DNA of 64,000 bases from Asterias rubens (GCF_902459465.1 NC_047068.1:5270001-5334000); one strand, 5' to 3'; counted from the first letter of the stretch, positions 11,021-22,635 are shown. A program made the numbers and translations. Notes: a model not told the origin generated them from the letters alone.

Positions 11021-11370
11021 AACCAACCGGCTCTCAAAGAGACATCACCTCATGTTTTCACGAAGAGACAATTACAATGGTGTATCAGGCAAGACTAAAT
11101 GTATTTATTAGTAATAATTAATTGATGTAAAAGTATGAGTGTGATGTTCATGTTTTAAGATACTTTCTCAGCACTGCAAGCTAACAAATAAATTACATAT
11201 GCACAAAGAGCCATGTTACACTGAATTTCTCTAAAACGATTTGTGTGAAAACTTGCTACCCGACCCTATACAATGAACCCTAACGAAACCTGAAAGTTCA
11301 AAGTTAACCCTAACCAATTCAGAACCTTCAAAATTATCCCTAACCATTTTCAAAATAAATGTAAGTCTAA
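11014..11370 (+). mobile_element. PLE-derived tail, unit B, with CCCTAA words
   Basis: Matches the tail of unit A and carries AACCCTAAC at several points (11277, 11304, 11336) before the regular array starts. It holds the empty TTAA site (11304-11307) for the family-2 element found in unit A. Confidence 0.7.
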
Positions 11371-14300
11371 TTAGCCCTAACCAACCCAAACCCGCCACAA
11401 TTTACCTTGACCAACCCCGAACCAACTAAATAATTAACCCTAACCAACCCAAACCCGCCACAATTTACCTTGACCAACCCCGAACCAACTAAATAATTAA
11501 CCCTAACCAACCCAAACCCGCCACAATTTACCTTGACCAACCCCGAACCAACTAAATAATTAACCCTAACCAACCCAAACCCGCCACAATTTACCTTGAC
11601 CACCCCCGAACCAACTAAATAATTACCCCTAACCAACCCAAACCCGCCACAATTTACCTTGACCAACCCCGAACCAACTAAATAATTAACCCTAACCAAC
11701 CCAAACCCGCCATAATTTACCTTGACCAACCCCGAACCAACTAAATAATTAGCCCTAACCAACCCAAACCCGCCACAATTTACCTTGACCAACCCCGAAC
11801 CAACTAAATAATTAACCCTAACCAACCCAAACCCGCCACAATTTACCTTGACCAACCCCGAACCAACTAAATAATTAACCCTAACCAACCCAAACCCGCC
11901 ACAATTTACCTTGACCAACCCCGAACCAACTAAATAATTAGCCCTAACCAACCCAAACCCGCCACAATTTACCTTGACCAACCCCGAACCAACTAAATAA
12001 TTAACCCTAACCAACCCAAACCCGCCACAATTTACCTTGACCAACCCCGAACCAACTAAATAATTAACCTTAACCAACCCAAACCCGCCACAATTTACCT
12101 TGACCAACCCCGAACCAACTAAATAATTAACCCTAACCAACCCAAACCCGCCACAATTTACCTTGACCAACCCCGAACCAACTAAATAATTAACCTTAAC
12201 CAACCCAAACCCGCCACAATTTACCTTGACCAACCCCGAACCAACTAAATAATTAACCCTAACCAACCCAAACCCGCCACAATTTACCGTGACCAACCCC
12301 GAACCAACTAAATAATTAACCCTAACCAACCCAAACCCGCCACAATTTACCTTGACCAACCCCGAACCAACTAAATAATTAACCCTAACCAACCCAAACC
12401 CGCCACAATTTACCTTGACCAACCCCGAACCAACTAAATAATTAACCCTAACCAACCCAAACCCGCCATAATTTACCTTGACCAACCCCGAACCAACTAA
12501 ATAATTAACCCTAACCAACCCAAACCCGCCACAATTTACCTTGACCAACCCCGAACCAACTAAATAATTAACCCTAACCAACCCAAACCCGCCACAATTT
12601 ACCTTGACCAACCCCGAACCAACTAAATAATTAACCCTAACCAACCCAAACCCGCCACAATTTACCTTGACCAACCCCGAACCAACTAAATAATTAACCC
12701 TAACCAACCCAAACCCGCCACAATTTACCTTGACCAACCCCGAACCAACTAAATAATTAACCCTAACCAACCCAAACCCGCCACAATTTACCTTGACCAA
12801 CCCCGAACCAACTAAATAATTAACCCTAACCAACCCAAACCCGCCACAATTTACCGTGACCAACCCCGAACCAACTAAATAATTAACCCTAACCAACCCA
12901 AACCCGCCACAATTTACCTTGACCAACCCCGAACCAACTAAATAATTAACCCTAACCAACCCAAACCCGCCACAATTTACCTTGACCAACCCCGAACCAA
13001 CTAAATAATTAACCCTAACCAACCCAAACCCGCCATAATTTACCTTGACCAACCCCGAACCAACTAAATAATTAACCCTAACCAACCCAAACCCGCCACA
13101 ATTTACCTTGACCAACCCCGAACCAACTAAATAATTAACCCTAACCAACCCAAACCCGCCACAATTTACCTTGACCAACCCCGAACCAACTAAATAATTA
13201 ACCCTAACCAACCCAAACCCGCCATAATTTACCTTGACCAACCCCGAACCAACTAAATAATTAACCCTAACCAACCCAAACCCGCCACAATTTACCTTGA
13301 CCAACCCCGAACCAACTAAATAATTAACCCTAACCAACCCAAACCCGCCACAATTTACCTTGACCAACCCCGAACCAACTAAATAATTAACCCTAACCAA
13401 CCCAAACCCGCCACAATTTACCTTGACCAACCCCGAACCAACTAAATAATTAACCCTAACCAACCCAAACCCGCCACAATTTACCTTGACCAACCCCGAA
13501 CCAACTAAATAATTAGCCCTAACCAACCCAAACCCGCCACAATTTACCGTGACCAACCCCGAACCAACTAAATAATTAACCCTAACCAACCCAAACCCGC
13601 CACAATTTACCTTGACCAACCCCGAACCAACTAAATAATTAACCCTAACCAACCCAAACCCGCCATAATTTACCTTGACCAACCCCGAACCAACTAAATA
13701 ATTAACCCTAACCAACCCAAACCCGCCATAATTTACCTTGACCAACCCCGAACCAACTAAATAATTAACCCCAACCAACCCAAACCCGCCACAATTTACC
13801 TTGACCAACCCCGAACCAACTAAATAATTAACCCTAACCAACCCAAACCCGCCACAATTTACCTTGACCAACCACGAACCAACTAAATAATTAACCCTAA
13901 CCAACCCAAACCCGCCATAATTTACCTTGACCAACCCCGAACCAACTAAATAATTAACCCTAACCAACCCAAACCCGCCACAATTTACCTTGACCAACCC
14001 CGAACCAACTAAATAATTAACCCTAACCAACCCAAACCCGCCATAATTTACCTTGACCAACCCCGAACCAACTAAATAATTAACCCTAACCAACCCAAAC
14101 CCGCCACAATTTACCTTGACCAACCCCGAACCAACTAAATAATTAACCCTAACCAACCCAAACCCGCCACAATTTACCTTGACCAACCCCGAACCAACTA
14201 AATAATTAACCCTAACCAACCCAAACCCGCCACAATTTACCTTGACCAACCCCGAACCAACTAAATAATTAACCCTAACCAACCCAAACCCGCCACAATT

Positions 14301-14506
14301 TACCTTGACCAACCCCGAACCAACTAAATAATTAACCCTAACCAACCCAAACCCGCCACAATTTACCTTGACCAACCCCGAACCAACTAAATAATTAACC
14401 CTAACCAACCCAAACCCGCCACAATTTACCTTGACCAACCCCGAACCAACTAAATAATTAACCTTAACCAACCCAAACCCGCCACAATTTACCTTGACCA
14501 ACCCCG
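11371..14506. repeat. 63-bp minisatellite array 2 (about 50 copies)
   Basis: Same unit and orientation as array 1. Variants TACCGTG at 12285, 12852 and 13545 lie 9 and 11 units apart, so the 15-unit period of array 1 is not obvious here. One minus-strand frame stays open across the array for 1060 codons. Confidence 0.97.
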
Positions 14507-15126
14507 ACCCTTTCAAAATTAACCCTAACCTACGCCGACTCTCCAACATTAACTGACTGACTCTATGTAAGCATTATTAGGAAAGGAATATTGTTTCTAA
14601 AGTATCATTTTGTGATTCAACAAAAATAGACTCAGCCTGTTATGGGCAAACCTGATGGGACCGACTTAACCAGAAAGACTCTGCTAGGGTCGAAACATGA
14701 GCCCATGTACTATCTTTTGTATATTAATCTCCTGAATTTCAAAAATCTCTCTTCTTTTTTTTTAGCAAAATACCATATTTTGGGGGAAATTTCTGGAAAA
14801 TACAACAAATGTATCCCCATATACTCCATACAAACCAGATTTATTTCCTTATATACACAATGAAGATTATTTGATCCTTTACGGTAAAAGATAATTGAAT
14901 ACGATGAAACCACAAATCCAAACACGTCATTGGTTAATTTGCATATTCATATTTTTCTTGACTTTTTATTGATTGCATTGTTAAGATGGGAGAGCTTGTG
15001 TGCCAGTTTCTTTTGTGTTTGTTTTGATCGTTTTATAATTCCATTCTCGTGAAGGTTATACTTTTTGCTTGGTGTCTATTTTTGTTTAAACTGGAAGTAG
15101 TGTTGTCATGAGTTGATGTCGTGACG
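14507..15126 (+). promoter_or_regulatory. Upstream region of lectin paralogue B
   Basis: Copy of 3535-4167 with small indels. It has a 7-base stretch (ATAATTG near 14891) that is missing from the third copy. It leads to the ATG at 15127. Confidence 0.35.
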
Positions 15127-15348
15127 ATGGCGAGCAAACTACTGGGTGTTGTTGGTATATTTATAATGGCAAACTACGCTGCCGGCAATGGGCAGTGTGT
15201 GGCCTCCATCAGAGGAACATCACAATGCCCTTCTTCTTGGAGGCAGTGGCGAGACAAATGCTACAAGATGCATTATGCTGACGTTACATGGGAAGAGGGC
15301 AAGCAGCAGTGTGTTGAGTTGGGTGGGGTGTGCGGCACCATAATGTAG
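15127..15348 (+). pseudogene. Truncated C-type lectin paralogue B
   Basis: The coding sequence follows the intact gene through the signal peptide, WRDKCY and TWEEGKQQC to the residues GGV. It then runs into a repeat starting TGCGGCACCATAATG and stops four codons later (GGVCGTIM, stop). The rest of exon 1 and exon 2 are not present before the next minisatellite. The product would lack most of the lectin fold. Confidence 0.85.
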
Positions 15349-15531
15349 CCAGAGCCCTAAATGTAGCCTGACCTAAATGTAGCCCCAAACATGTACCTAA
15401 ATGTAGCCTGGACCTAAATGTAGCCCCAAACATGTACCTAGATGTAGCCCGGACCTTAATGTAGCCCCAAACATGTACCTAGATGTACCTCGGACCTAAA
15501 TGAACTTAGCCACAGACATGACACTACTGCT
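15335..15531. repeat. CTAAATGTAGCC tandem repeat, copy 1
   Basis: CCTAAATGTAGCC is repeated with alternating spacers (CTGA or CCCAAACATGTA), a composite period near 41 bases. The same block is at 16724-16920, and an inverted remnant lies at 30535-30590 (GGGCTACATTTAGG). It sits inside lectin exon 1. Confidence 0.85.
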
Positions 15532-16920
15532 TTAATAATTAACCCTAACCAACCCAAACCCGCCACAATTTACCTTGACCAACCCCGAACCAACTAAATA
15601 ATTAACCCTAACCAACCCAAACCCGCCACAATTTACCTTGACCAACCCCGAACCAACTAAATAATTAACCCTAACCAACCCAAACCCGCCACAATTTACC
15701 TTGACCAACCCCCAACCACCTAAATAATTAACCCTAACCAACCCAAACCCGCCACAATTTACCTTGACCAACCCCGAACCAACTAAATAATTAACCCTAA
15801 CCAACCCAAACCCGCCACAATTTACCTTGACCAACCCCGAACCAACTAAATAATTAACCTTAACCAACCCAAACCCGCCACAATTTACCTTGACCAACCC
15901 CGACCCTTTCAAAATTAACCCTAACCTACGCCGACTCTCCAACATTAACTGACTGACTCTATGTAAGCGTTATTAGGAAAGGAATATTGTTTCTAAAGTA
16001 TCATTTTGTGATTCAACAAAAATAGACTCAGCCTGTTATGGGCAAACCTGATGGGACCGACTTAACCAGAAAGACTCTGCTAGGGTCGAAACATGAGCCC
16101 ATGTACTATCTTTTGTATATTAATCTCCTGAATTTCAAAAATCTCTCTTCTTTTTTTTAGCAAAATACCATATTTTGGGGGAAATTTCTGGAAAATACAA
16201 CAAATGTATCCCCATATACTCCATACAAACCAGATTTATTTCCTTATATACACAATGAAGATTATTTGATCCTTTACGGTAAAAGGAATACGATGAAACC
16301 ACAAATCCAAACACGTCATTGGTTAATTTGCATATTCATATTTTTCTTGACTTTTTATTGATTGCATTGTTAAGATGGGAGAGCTCGTGTGCCAGTTTCT
16401 TTTGTGTTTGTTTTGATCGTTTTATAATTCCATTCTCGTGAAGGTTATACTTTTTGCTTGGTGTCTATTTTTGTTTAAACTGGAAGTAGTGTTGTCATGA
16501 GTTGATGTCGTGACGATGGCGAGCAAACTACTGGGTGTTGTTGGTATATTTATAATGGCAAACTACGCTGCCGGCAATGGGCAGTGTGTGGCCTCCATCA
16601 GAGGAACATCACAATGCCCTTCTTCTTGGAGGCAGTGGCGAGACAAATGCTACAAGATGCATTATGCTGACGTTACATGGGAAGAGGGCAAGCAGCAGTG
16701 TGTTGAGTTGGGTGGGGTGTGCGGCACCATAATGTAGCCAGAGCCCTAAATGTAGCCTGACCTAAATGTAGCCCCAAACATGTACCTAAATGTAGCCTGG
16801 ACCTAAATGTAGCCCCAAACATGTACCTAGATGTAGCCCGGACCTTAATGTAGCCCCAAACATGTACCTAGATGTACCTCGGACCTAAATGAACTTAGCC
16901 ACAGACATGACACTACTGCT
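15532..16920. repeat. Right copy of a 1.39-kb recent tandem duplication
   Basis: Repeats about 14143-15531 with an offset of 1389-1396 bases. It includes the last six minisatellite units, the upstream region, broken exon 1 and the CTAAATGTAGCC block. I see only a 7-base deletion and a few substitutions between the two. The junction joins ACTACTGCTTT of the repeat block directly to AATAATTAACCC of the minisatellite. Confidence 0.9.
15533..15905. repeat. 63-bp minisatellite array 3 (about 6 copies)
   Basis: Short array with the same unit as arrays 1 and 2, carried over by the tandem duplication. One unit has a variant (CCCAACCACC near 15710). Confidence 0.95.
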
Positions 16921-17106
16921 TTTATGGTGTTCAAAAAAAGACACTTCGCGTCGCGGTCGCCTTCGCCATCGCCGTTGGCGTCGCCGTCGCCTTCGCCATC
17001 GTCGTCGCCGTCGCAGTCGCCTTCGCCGTCGCAGTCGCCTTCGCCGTCGCCGTCGCAGTTGTCGTCGCCGTCGCCGTCGCCGTCGCCTCCGGACTCTTGA
17101 GGGCGC
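16724..17106. repeat. Insert in lectin exon: CTAAATGTAGCC block plus GTCGCC hexamers
   Basis: The left part is the CTAAATGTAGCC repeat (16724-16920). The right part, about 16950-17090, is an imperfect hexamer tract of GTCGCC and TTCGCC. The tract is open in several frames and yields artificial Arg-rich or Asp/Gly-rich ORFs. No clear target-site duplication was found. Confidence 0.8.
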
Positions 17107-17348
17107 TCTGAAGAAGAGATACAACATCTACTCAAGATGTGCAGCTACGATAGGTTCTGGATTAGTTGCAACGACATTCAAACTGCAGGTGTGTACATAA
17201 TTAAGGAAATTATAATTCATTAGAATTCGGGGCTATTTTTACGACAAATCGCAATATACAAGGCCAAAATGCCAACCGCGGTGAGGGCTACAAGATAAGT
17301 GAGGACAAATCCAACAGTTCACGAAACCAAATGTATCTTTGCCTTTAA

Positions 17349-17712
17349 AGGCACTGGAAAAGTTTGATAATTGTCAAAGACCAGTATTCTCACTTGGTGT
17401 ATCTCAACATCATGCAAAATAAAAATCATGTGCAAATTTGAACTCAATTGGTCGCCGAAGTTGCGAGATAATAATTGAAGAAAAAACACCTTGTCACACG
17501 AAGTTGTGTGCTTTCTCATGCTTGATTTCGGGAATCGAAATCAAATTCAAATATTTTAGTGGAAAATTACTTCTTTCTCGAAAACTACGTTACTTCAGAG
17601 GGAGCCGTTTCTCACAATGTTTTATACTTGCAACAGCTCTCCTGTGCTTTGAACCAAGTAAATTGTTATGCTAACAATTATATTGAGTAATTACCAATAG
17701 TGTCAAGTGCCT
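17349..17712. mobile_element. TTAA-flanked short DNA element (family 1), in intron
   Basis: Starts AGGCACTGG and ends AAGTGCCT, with TTAA on both sides (17345-17348 and 17713-17716). It runs opposite to the 5832 copy. It lies in the intron of lectin paralogue C and is absent from the intron of the intact gene. Confidence 0.85.
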
Positions 17713-18211
17713 TTAAGATAACCTGAGTTATCAATGCACCGTTACCAATGACATTATCTTAATGTGGTTAATTATATATTCATAAATACCTCAGACAGTT
17801 TCACTATTCCTATTGGTGGAGAGTGCGTAACGCGGGGTTGTTTAAACCTTTGATAATGACCAGTGTTTATAACCGGTTGTGAGCGGATACTCCGCGCTAG
17901 TCTTGGTGCAAGAGGTTTCTTGTTCCGGGCGATGCGGGCGCTGTCGGTAAGATGGCCGCGCTGTGTGTGAAAAGAAAACGAGAACGTGTTGCACCAAGAC
18001 TATACGCGCATGTGCACGAACGGAGCCGGAAACTGTCGGAAATAAGCGTCTCAGTCGTAACAATGCAACACACGGACGTCGTAGTCGTACGTGTACATGT
18101 ACATACAGAGCTCAAGCACGTCGGAAACGGATACGTTTTACAGTGTGTCTCACTGTACGCCTTTTAACCCAAAAAACATTTATGAATTGGAATAAAACCG
18201 TTTAAAACCTT

Positions 18212-18262
18212 GCAGGGTCGTTGCCGTGTGATAAAGGCCCTCACACACGGCAACGACCCTGC
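18212..18262. repeat. Perfect-stem hairpin
   Basis: GCAGGGTCGTTGCCGTG pairs with CACGGCAACGACCCTGC around a 9- to 11-base centre. It sits in the intron of lectin paralogue C, next to GC-rich DNA unlike the AT-rich neighbourhood. It could be a fold-back element centre. Confidence 0.8.
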
Positions 18263-18816
18263 CGGTTCTCGGCGGCCGTGAAAGAACTCGTCGCTACACT
18301 TTTATTCCCTTCATAAACATTTAACATCATTTACACAACAGTAAACCACTGATTGAAACAATGGACGCACTACTTTAAGTTGTGTGCGTTCCATCCGGTG
18401 GATATGCGAATAAACCCTCTGTATACCCCCATCTTCTGAGTCCCCATGCTACATTAATAAGTATAAGTTGTTATGCCAATAACTCTTTGAAGTAACAATA
18501 CGTCCAGTGAATTTTAAGTACCACCAAGTTTTTAAAATGTGATAAAACCCAAGTTTTAAAAATGTGATCAAACTATATTTCTGATTGACTTGTTTCAGGT
18601 ACCTGGGTGTGTTTGGGTGAAGGTACTATTGGCGTAGATGACAAGAGATGGTATGTAACTCAACCAAATAACCAATTCGGTGACCAATCTTGCGTCGAAG
18701 TCTTTGTTTATCCACGAGGCGGCACTTCAGCAGGCTGGCATGATAGGGAATGTCATCTCCCTCGCAAGTTAATCTGCCAGCGCCCAACAGTATCCTCAGC
18801 AATGCTGCACATGTAA

Positions 18817-19470
18817 AAGGTGGCTCAATATTCTTGAAAACTATTTTTGTTAAAGGTATAGGCTACACATTGCCTTCGGATCTCTCAAAATGTCGCTGTT
18901 TGCAAATGTTCCTTATCCTGTTTAAAGAGGAGTGATTTACGCAGAACAAACGGTCCAACATTATGTGGAGTAAAATAATTTTGTCTTTAAAAAGTAGAAT
19001 GTGTTCCGTCATGAAAATTACTCCCCCCCCCCCCAAATAAAAAACACATCCAAACTAAATGATAAATAATATTATAAAATAATATTTCCAATCGTATTCA
19101 ATTAATAACAAACGCTTTGTAATCCAATAGCGCCCAATCCGAAGACAACGTGTCATTTAGTGGTTATTTGCTCATGCGCCTTCTTTGTAATCTGGTCTTG
19201 GACCATTTTGCTGTTTAAGAAGAAAAAATTTGTTTGTGGAATAATCTATCTTTATAGTTTTACCAAAGTATTTGGAGATAAGTTTCTCTCAAAAATGATA
19301 TTTAAAATATATTCTGAAAGCGGAGCAATTGCCAACATAATTTATTATTCTATTGTTTTCTATCATTGTTATTATAAAGAGCAAACAAACTGTGATTGTA
19401 ATAATAGTTTCATGATTGTGCGAAAAAAACACCTTTAAACTAGACATTAGGTGTTTGTGAACAAACACAA
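18817..19470. other. Flank of lectin copy C, no gene seen
   Basis: AT-rich 3' flank with a C-run at 19023-19034. Short frames only. Confidence 0.5.
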
Positions 19471-19544
19471 AGCTGTTCCGTGTTGTTTTGCTTTGATTAT
19501 GTGCTTCATCGATGACCAGGGATTTATACTCTGAAAAATGTTTT

Positions 19545-19945
19545 TAAAAATGTTTAGTAGTTCTTGAGATATGGTCCCACTTCCCGTCACGGTTTTTCAA
19601 AGTCACTATTATGCCTAAGGAGTCTATAACTGAAAAAAGGATTGACATCGGTTGTGTAGTTCTTGAAATATGGTCCCACTTCCGGTTCACCTGGAAATAG
19701 AGGTCAACATGGGGTCACGGGTTTTCACAGTCAATATTAATGTCTTAGGAGTTTGTAACTGAAAAAAATATGAAAATCGGTTAAGTAGTTCTGGAGATAG
19801 GGTCCCACTTCCGGTTAACCCGGAAGTAGAGGTCAAATTAAGGTCACGATTTTTCCAAATTTTTCTCCTATCCCTAAAGAGTCCTTAACTACAAACAAGT
19901 TAAAAATCAGCCCTTTACTTCTTGAGATCTGGTGTTTCAAAGATT
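19545..19945. repeat. Degenerate ~100-130-bp tandem repeat
   Basis: Four imperfect copies contain TAGTTCTTGAGATATGG near 19557, 19658, 19785 and 19917. Three are followed by TCCCACTTCCGG-type sequence and GAGGTCA. Old and diverged. Confidence 0.7.
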
Positions 19946-22105
19946 TCCCAATTAAATATGCAAATGAGGGTCACGTGGTTGATGAATTAATAACTTAAAA
20001 ACAAAATTTCATTAGGAATTAAACTTAGGTTCAAAGCTTGATAAATGATTTCACTGGTTATGGTTTAGAAGAATAGGCTGAAACAAAAAACAAATTACTG
20101 GTCAGTAGAGGGCGGTATGTAAGATGAGTGGTCTTTCTATATCACCATCTCCTTTTCCTAGTTAATTGTTTAGTTGAAATGTTATCTCAAAAGTTTGATT
20201 AACAAGATGAATAAATGTAAAGAAAACCTAATATTTGACTCAGGATTGTTTGATTTGTTGGTTTCTTGAGTTGAATGCAGTACTTTCAGAGTCCATTGTC
20301 ATGTGACAAACCAATTAATTAAGGATAAAATCCTTGTATTTTGTAGGTGGTTTGATGTTTGATCTAGAACGAAAGGATTTCACTGAACTTTTAACGGCCA
20401 CCAAACTCTGCGCTTACGTTCACCATATTCCGCTTACTGTGCAAGCGCAGAATATAATGTGCGAGCTTGGAAGCACAAACGAAAGAAATCCCTGCTAAGC
20501 AGTCTATTTTGCTTGACGCAAGCGCAGAATTCACTGCTTCTGCTTAGCACTGGTTCTTTGCTTCCAGAGCAGAGCATGACATTGGGCACATTCCCACAGG
20601 ATTTTTCATTATGCAAGTTCCCATCATGATAGGCCTAGGTGACTAGTGAAACTTACCTTCGACTAGTCGCACCTCAAACCCAACTACGACACTTGTTGAG
20701 ATAAATTACGGATTCTCAAGATTTGTGCCGCAATGTGCCGCAAGCGACACATGTTGCGATTAGTAGTAACCAGGACAACTGTTTCACGAAACAGGTAATC
20801 CGGACTTTTTTTGTAGTCAACATGTAGGCACAACTTTAACGGAGTGGGGAAAAACAGTAGTCGCGACTCTAATACTAATTTGTAGTCGCGACTTAAACAC
20901 TAAACCACACTAGTCGCCCTGGCCTACTTTTGCACAAGAAAAGCACGGTTATCCTGCGAAAGCAAACCACATTTTTAAGTCACTGTTTTTGCAGTGAATG
21001 TTACGCAGAAGTTGAGCACAATAGTAATCGCAGCAGATTTTTTGTTGCGAATTGTCACGCTCATCAAGAACACATTCCCTGTGTGCCCAGATGTTAAATA
21101 CGCTTAGCGTAAGCACAATTCCCCGATTATGTAAGCGCTGCGACTCTTTCCTTTTAAAGCCATTGGCCCAGGACCAAACCAAACTAAACACAAAAAGCAG
21201 CTAAACACAGCAAATACCATTCCTCATGTACAAACTGCAAGTTGTGAATCCAGGTATTCTGCTCAATTTCTGCAGTTTATATAAAATGTTTTGCCTTATT
21301 ATTATAAGCAGCTCTATAACATTGAGCCACTCAACCACCAGAGAAACGTCGACCAGCATAATAAAATCTCTGATTTTGTATTCCTGTCAAAGAGTTTTTG
21401 TTTGTCATGGTCTAATTTCCGAAAGTAAAGCGAAATACTAAAATTAGTTTAGGCAACTGGTCCCCGGTGCGAACAAGGTTACTTCACCCGTAAATCGTTC
21501 CAAATCCCAGGCGTTAAAATTACAAGTATACACTTAACACTACATCATTATGATTCACCACAAGACACTTACAGTCTTTACATGCATTGATAGTAGGCCT
21601 ACCATTTCGATGGTTATTTATAAAGTGTATGCCGTGTAAACTTCCAAATCTCAGGCAGGTGTACTCGTCCATGCACGGTCCACTTTTCCTCGTACATGAT
21701 GCCTTTGATCGAAGCCAAATAAGTAAAGAAACAAGTTTGTATGTTTCACATAGGTTTGTCTTCAGTGATAAGGTTTAGAAAGAAAAGGCTGGCACTTTGT
21801 GTTGATTGACAACATACATAGAGCGAAAAAAATGCAAAAATAGCGCTATTTATTAGCAAAAAAAGTGGTTGTACGTAAATCGAAGAACCATGTATATGTA
21901 CGTTGAACTCCCTCCAAAGTGCGTACACCCATTAGAGATCACGCTGCGCGAGGACAACATCAGAATCGTTTTATTTTCCAGGAAAGAAGCATCTCATGAG
22001 CCAAAAATTTGAAAAATAAGAACATGTTGTACTGATTGTTTAAATGTAGGTACATATTTCTTTTTGTAAAAAAAAGTAAAATGTGTGATTCATAATATTG
22101 ATTTC

Positions 22106-22180
22106 GTCGATACTCTCGGAGGATTTCGAACTCAGATCGCCTGGGTAATAGCACCCGCGCTAAACCGCGGCCCCAATCGA
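22106..22180 (-). ncRNA. tRNA-like SINE head or tRNA pseudogene
   Basis: On the minus strand, TTTAGCGCGGGTG resembles a box A and GAGTTCGAAATCC a box B, about 30 bases apart, as in a tRNA. The acceptor ends do not pair well, so it is probably a tRNA-derived repeat and not a working tRNA. Confidence 0.4.
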
Positions 22181-22635
22181 TCAATCGACACAGATCGGAT
22201 GATTTTATTCTTTATATAATAAGTGTATTAATTTATGACAAATAATTTCAAGATGACGTGACATAAAAAATTTCTTCATTTGGCACAACTACAATACCCA
22301 GAGAATCAAAATCTGAAAACAATTTGAAAATCGGACGTTTATGTTGGGAGATATGGTGTTAACAAGATTGCCTAATTAAATATTCACCTCGCTGTAAGTG
22401 GCTAATTAATGAAGATTGTTTACATTTTTTTACTTTAAGGTTAAAGTTTATGTTCTAAGCTCCAATTTAATATAGGATCTAACTCTTTCATATTAACGCT
22501 CTAGGATATTAGGCTTAAAATAAAAACGTGTACAAACCCTATGGGATTTAGGCAGAAACAAAGAATAATAATAATAATAAAAATAATAAAAATCTTGACA
22601 AAAACAATACCTGTTCCGACTAAGTCGGAACAGCT

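Larger units (their letters stand above)
7084..11300 (+). mobile_element. Composite Penelope-like / APE-endonuclease retroelement
   Basis: In order: the C-terminal part of a GIY-YIG domain (7090-7404), a UTR-like stretch with CTGAAGAAGGTCC (7408-8150), an APE-type endonuclease ORF (to about 9570), PLE N-terminal and RT fragments (9575-10763), a Cys-rich linker and the GIY-YIG start (10724-11020), then the PLE tail (to about 11300). A 3' PLE fragment placed upstream of the body matches the pseudo-LTR layout typical of PLEs. Frameshifts and an internal RT deletion mean it is not autonomous. Whether the endonuclease belongs to the element or was captured by nested insertion is open. Confidence 0.7.
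16516..18816 (+). pseudogene. C-type lectin paralogue C, exon 1 disrupted
   Basis: Exon 1 begins at 16516 as in copy B and is interrupted at about 16727 by a 380-base insert. It resumes near 17107 with sequence matching the end of exon 1 in the intact gene (GAAGAGATACAACA to ACTGCAG|GTGTGT at about 17188). After a 1.4-kb intron, exon 2 at 18599-18816 encodes the same protein as 5164-5381, including TQPN, QSCVEV and WHDREC. The insert carries stops in frame. Only if it were spliced as an intron could a shortened protein be made, and no good splice pair is evident. Confidence 0.8.
19471..22635. mobile_element. Possible non-autonomous element or cluster with AGCTGTTCCG ends
   Basis: AGCTGTTCCG at 19471 and its complement CGGAACAGCT at 22626-22635 face each other. 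The right end has a perfect palindrome, CTGTTCCGAC TAA GTCGGAACAG, preceded by an AAT-rich microsatellite (22564-22590). Similar text (inverted around AATTAAATAT) appears near 19940 and 22370. The interior has no coding frame. The two ends may belong to separate elements. Confidence 0.3.

Noticed and set aside
11367..14549. 1060-codon minus-strand ORF of the same repeats
   Set aside because: Same reason. The start MLESRRRLG lies in flanking sequence copied with the array, not in an independent coding exon.
16845..17200. Arg-rich and Asp/Gly-rich ORFs on both strands
   Set aside because: Frames across the GTCGCC hexamer tract; low-complexity artefacts.
1..18000. CRISPR-like regular repeats
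   Set aside because: The regular repeats have no unique spacers; they are direct tandem satellites in a eukaryotic genome.
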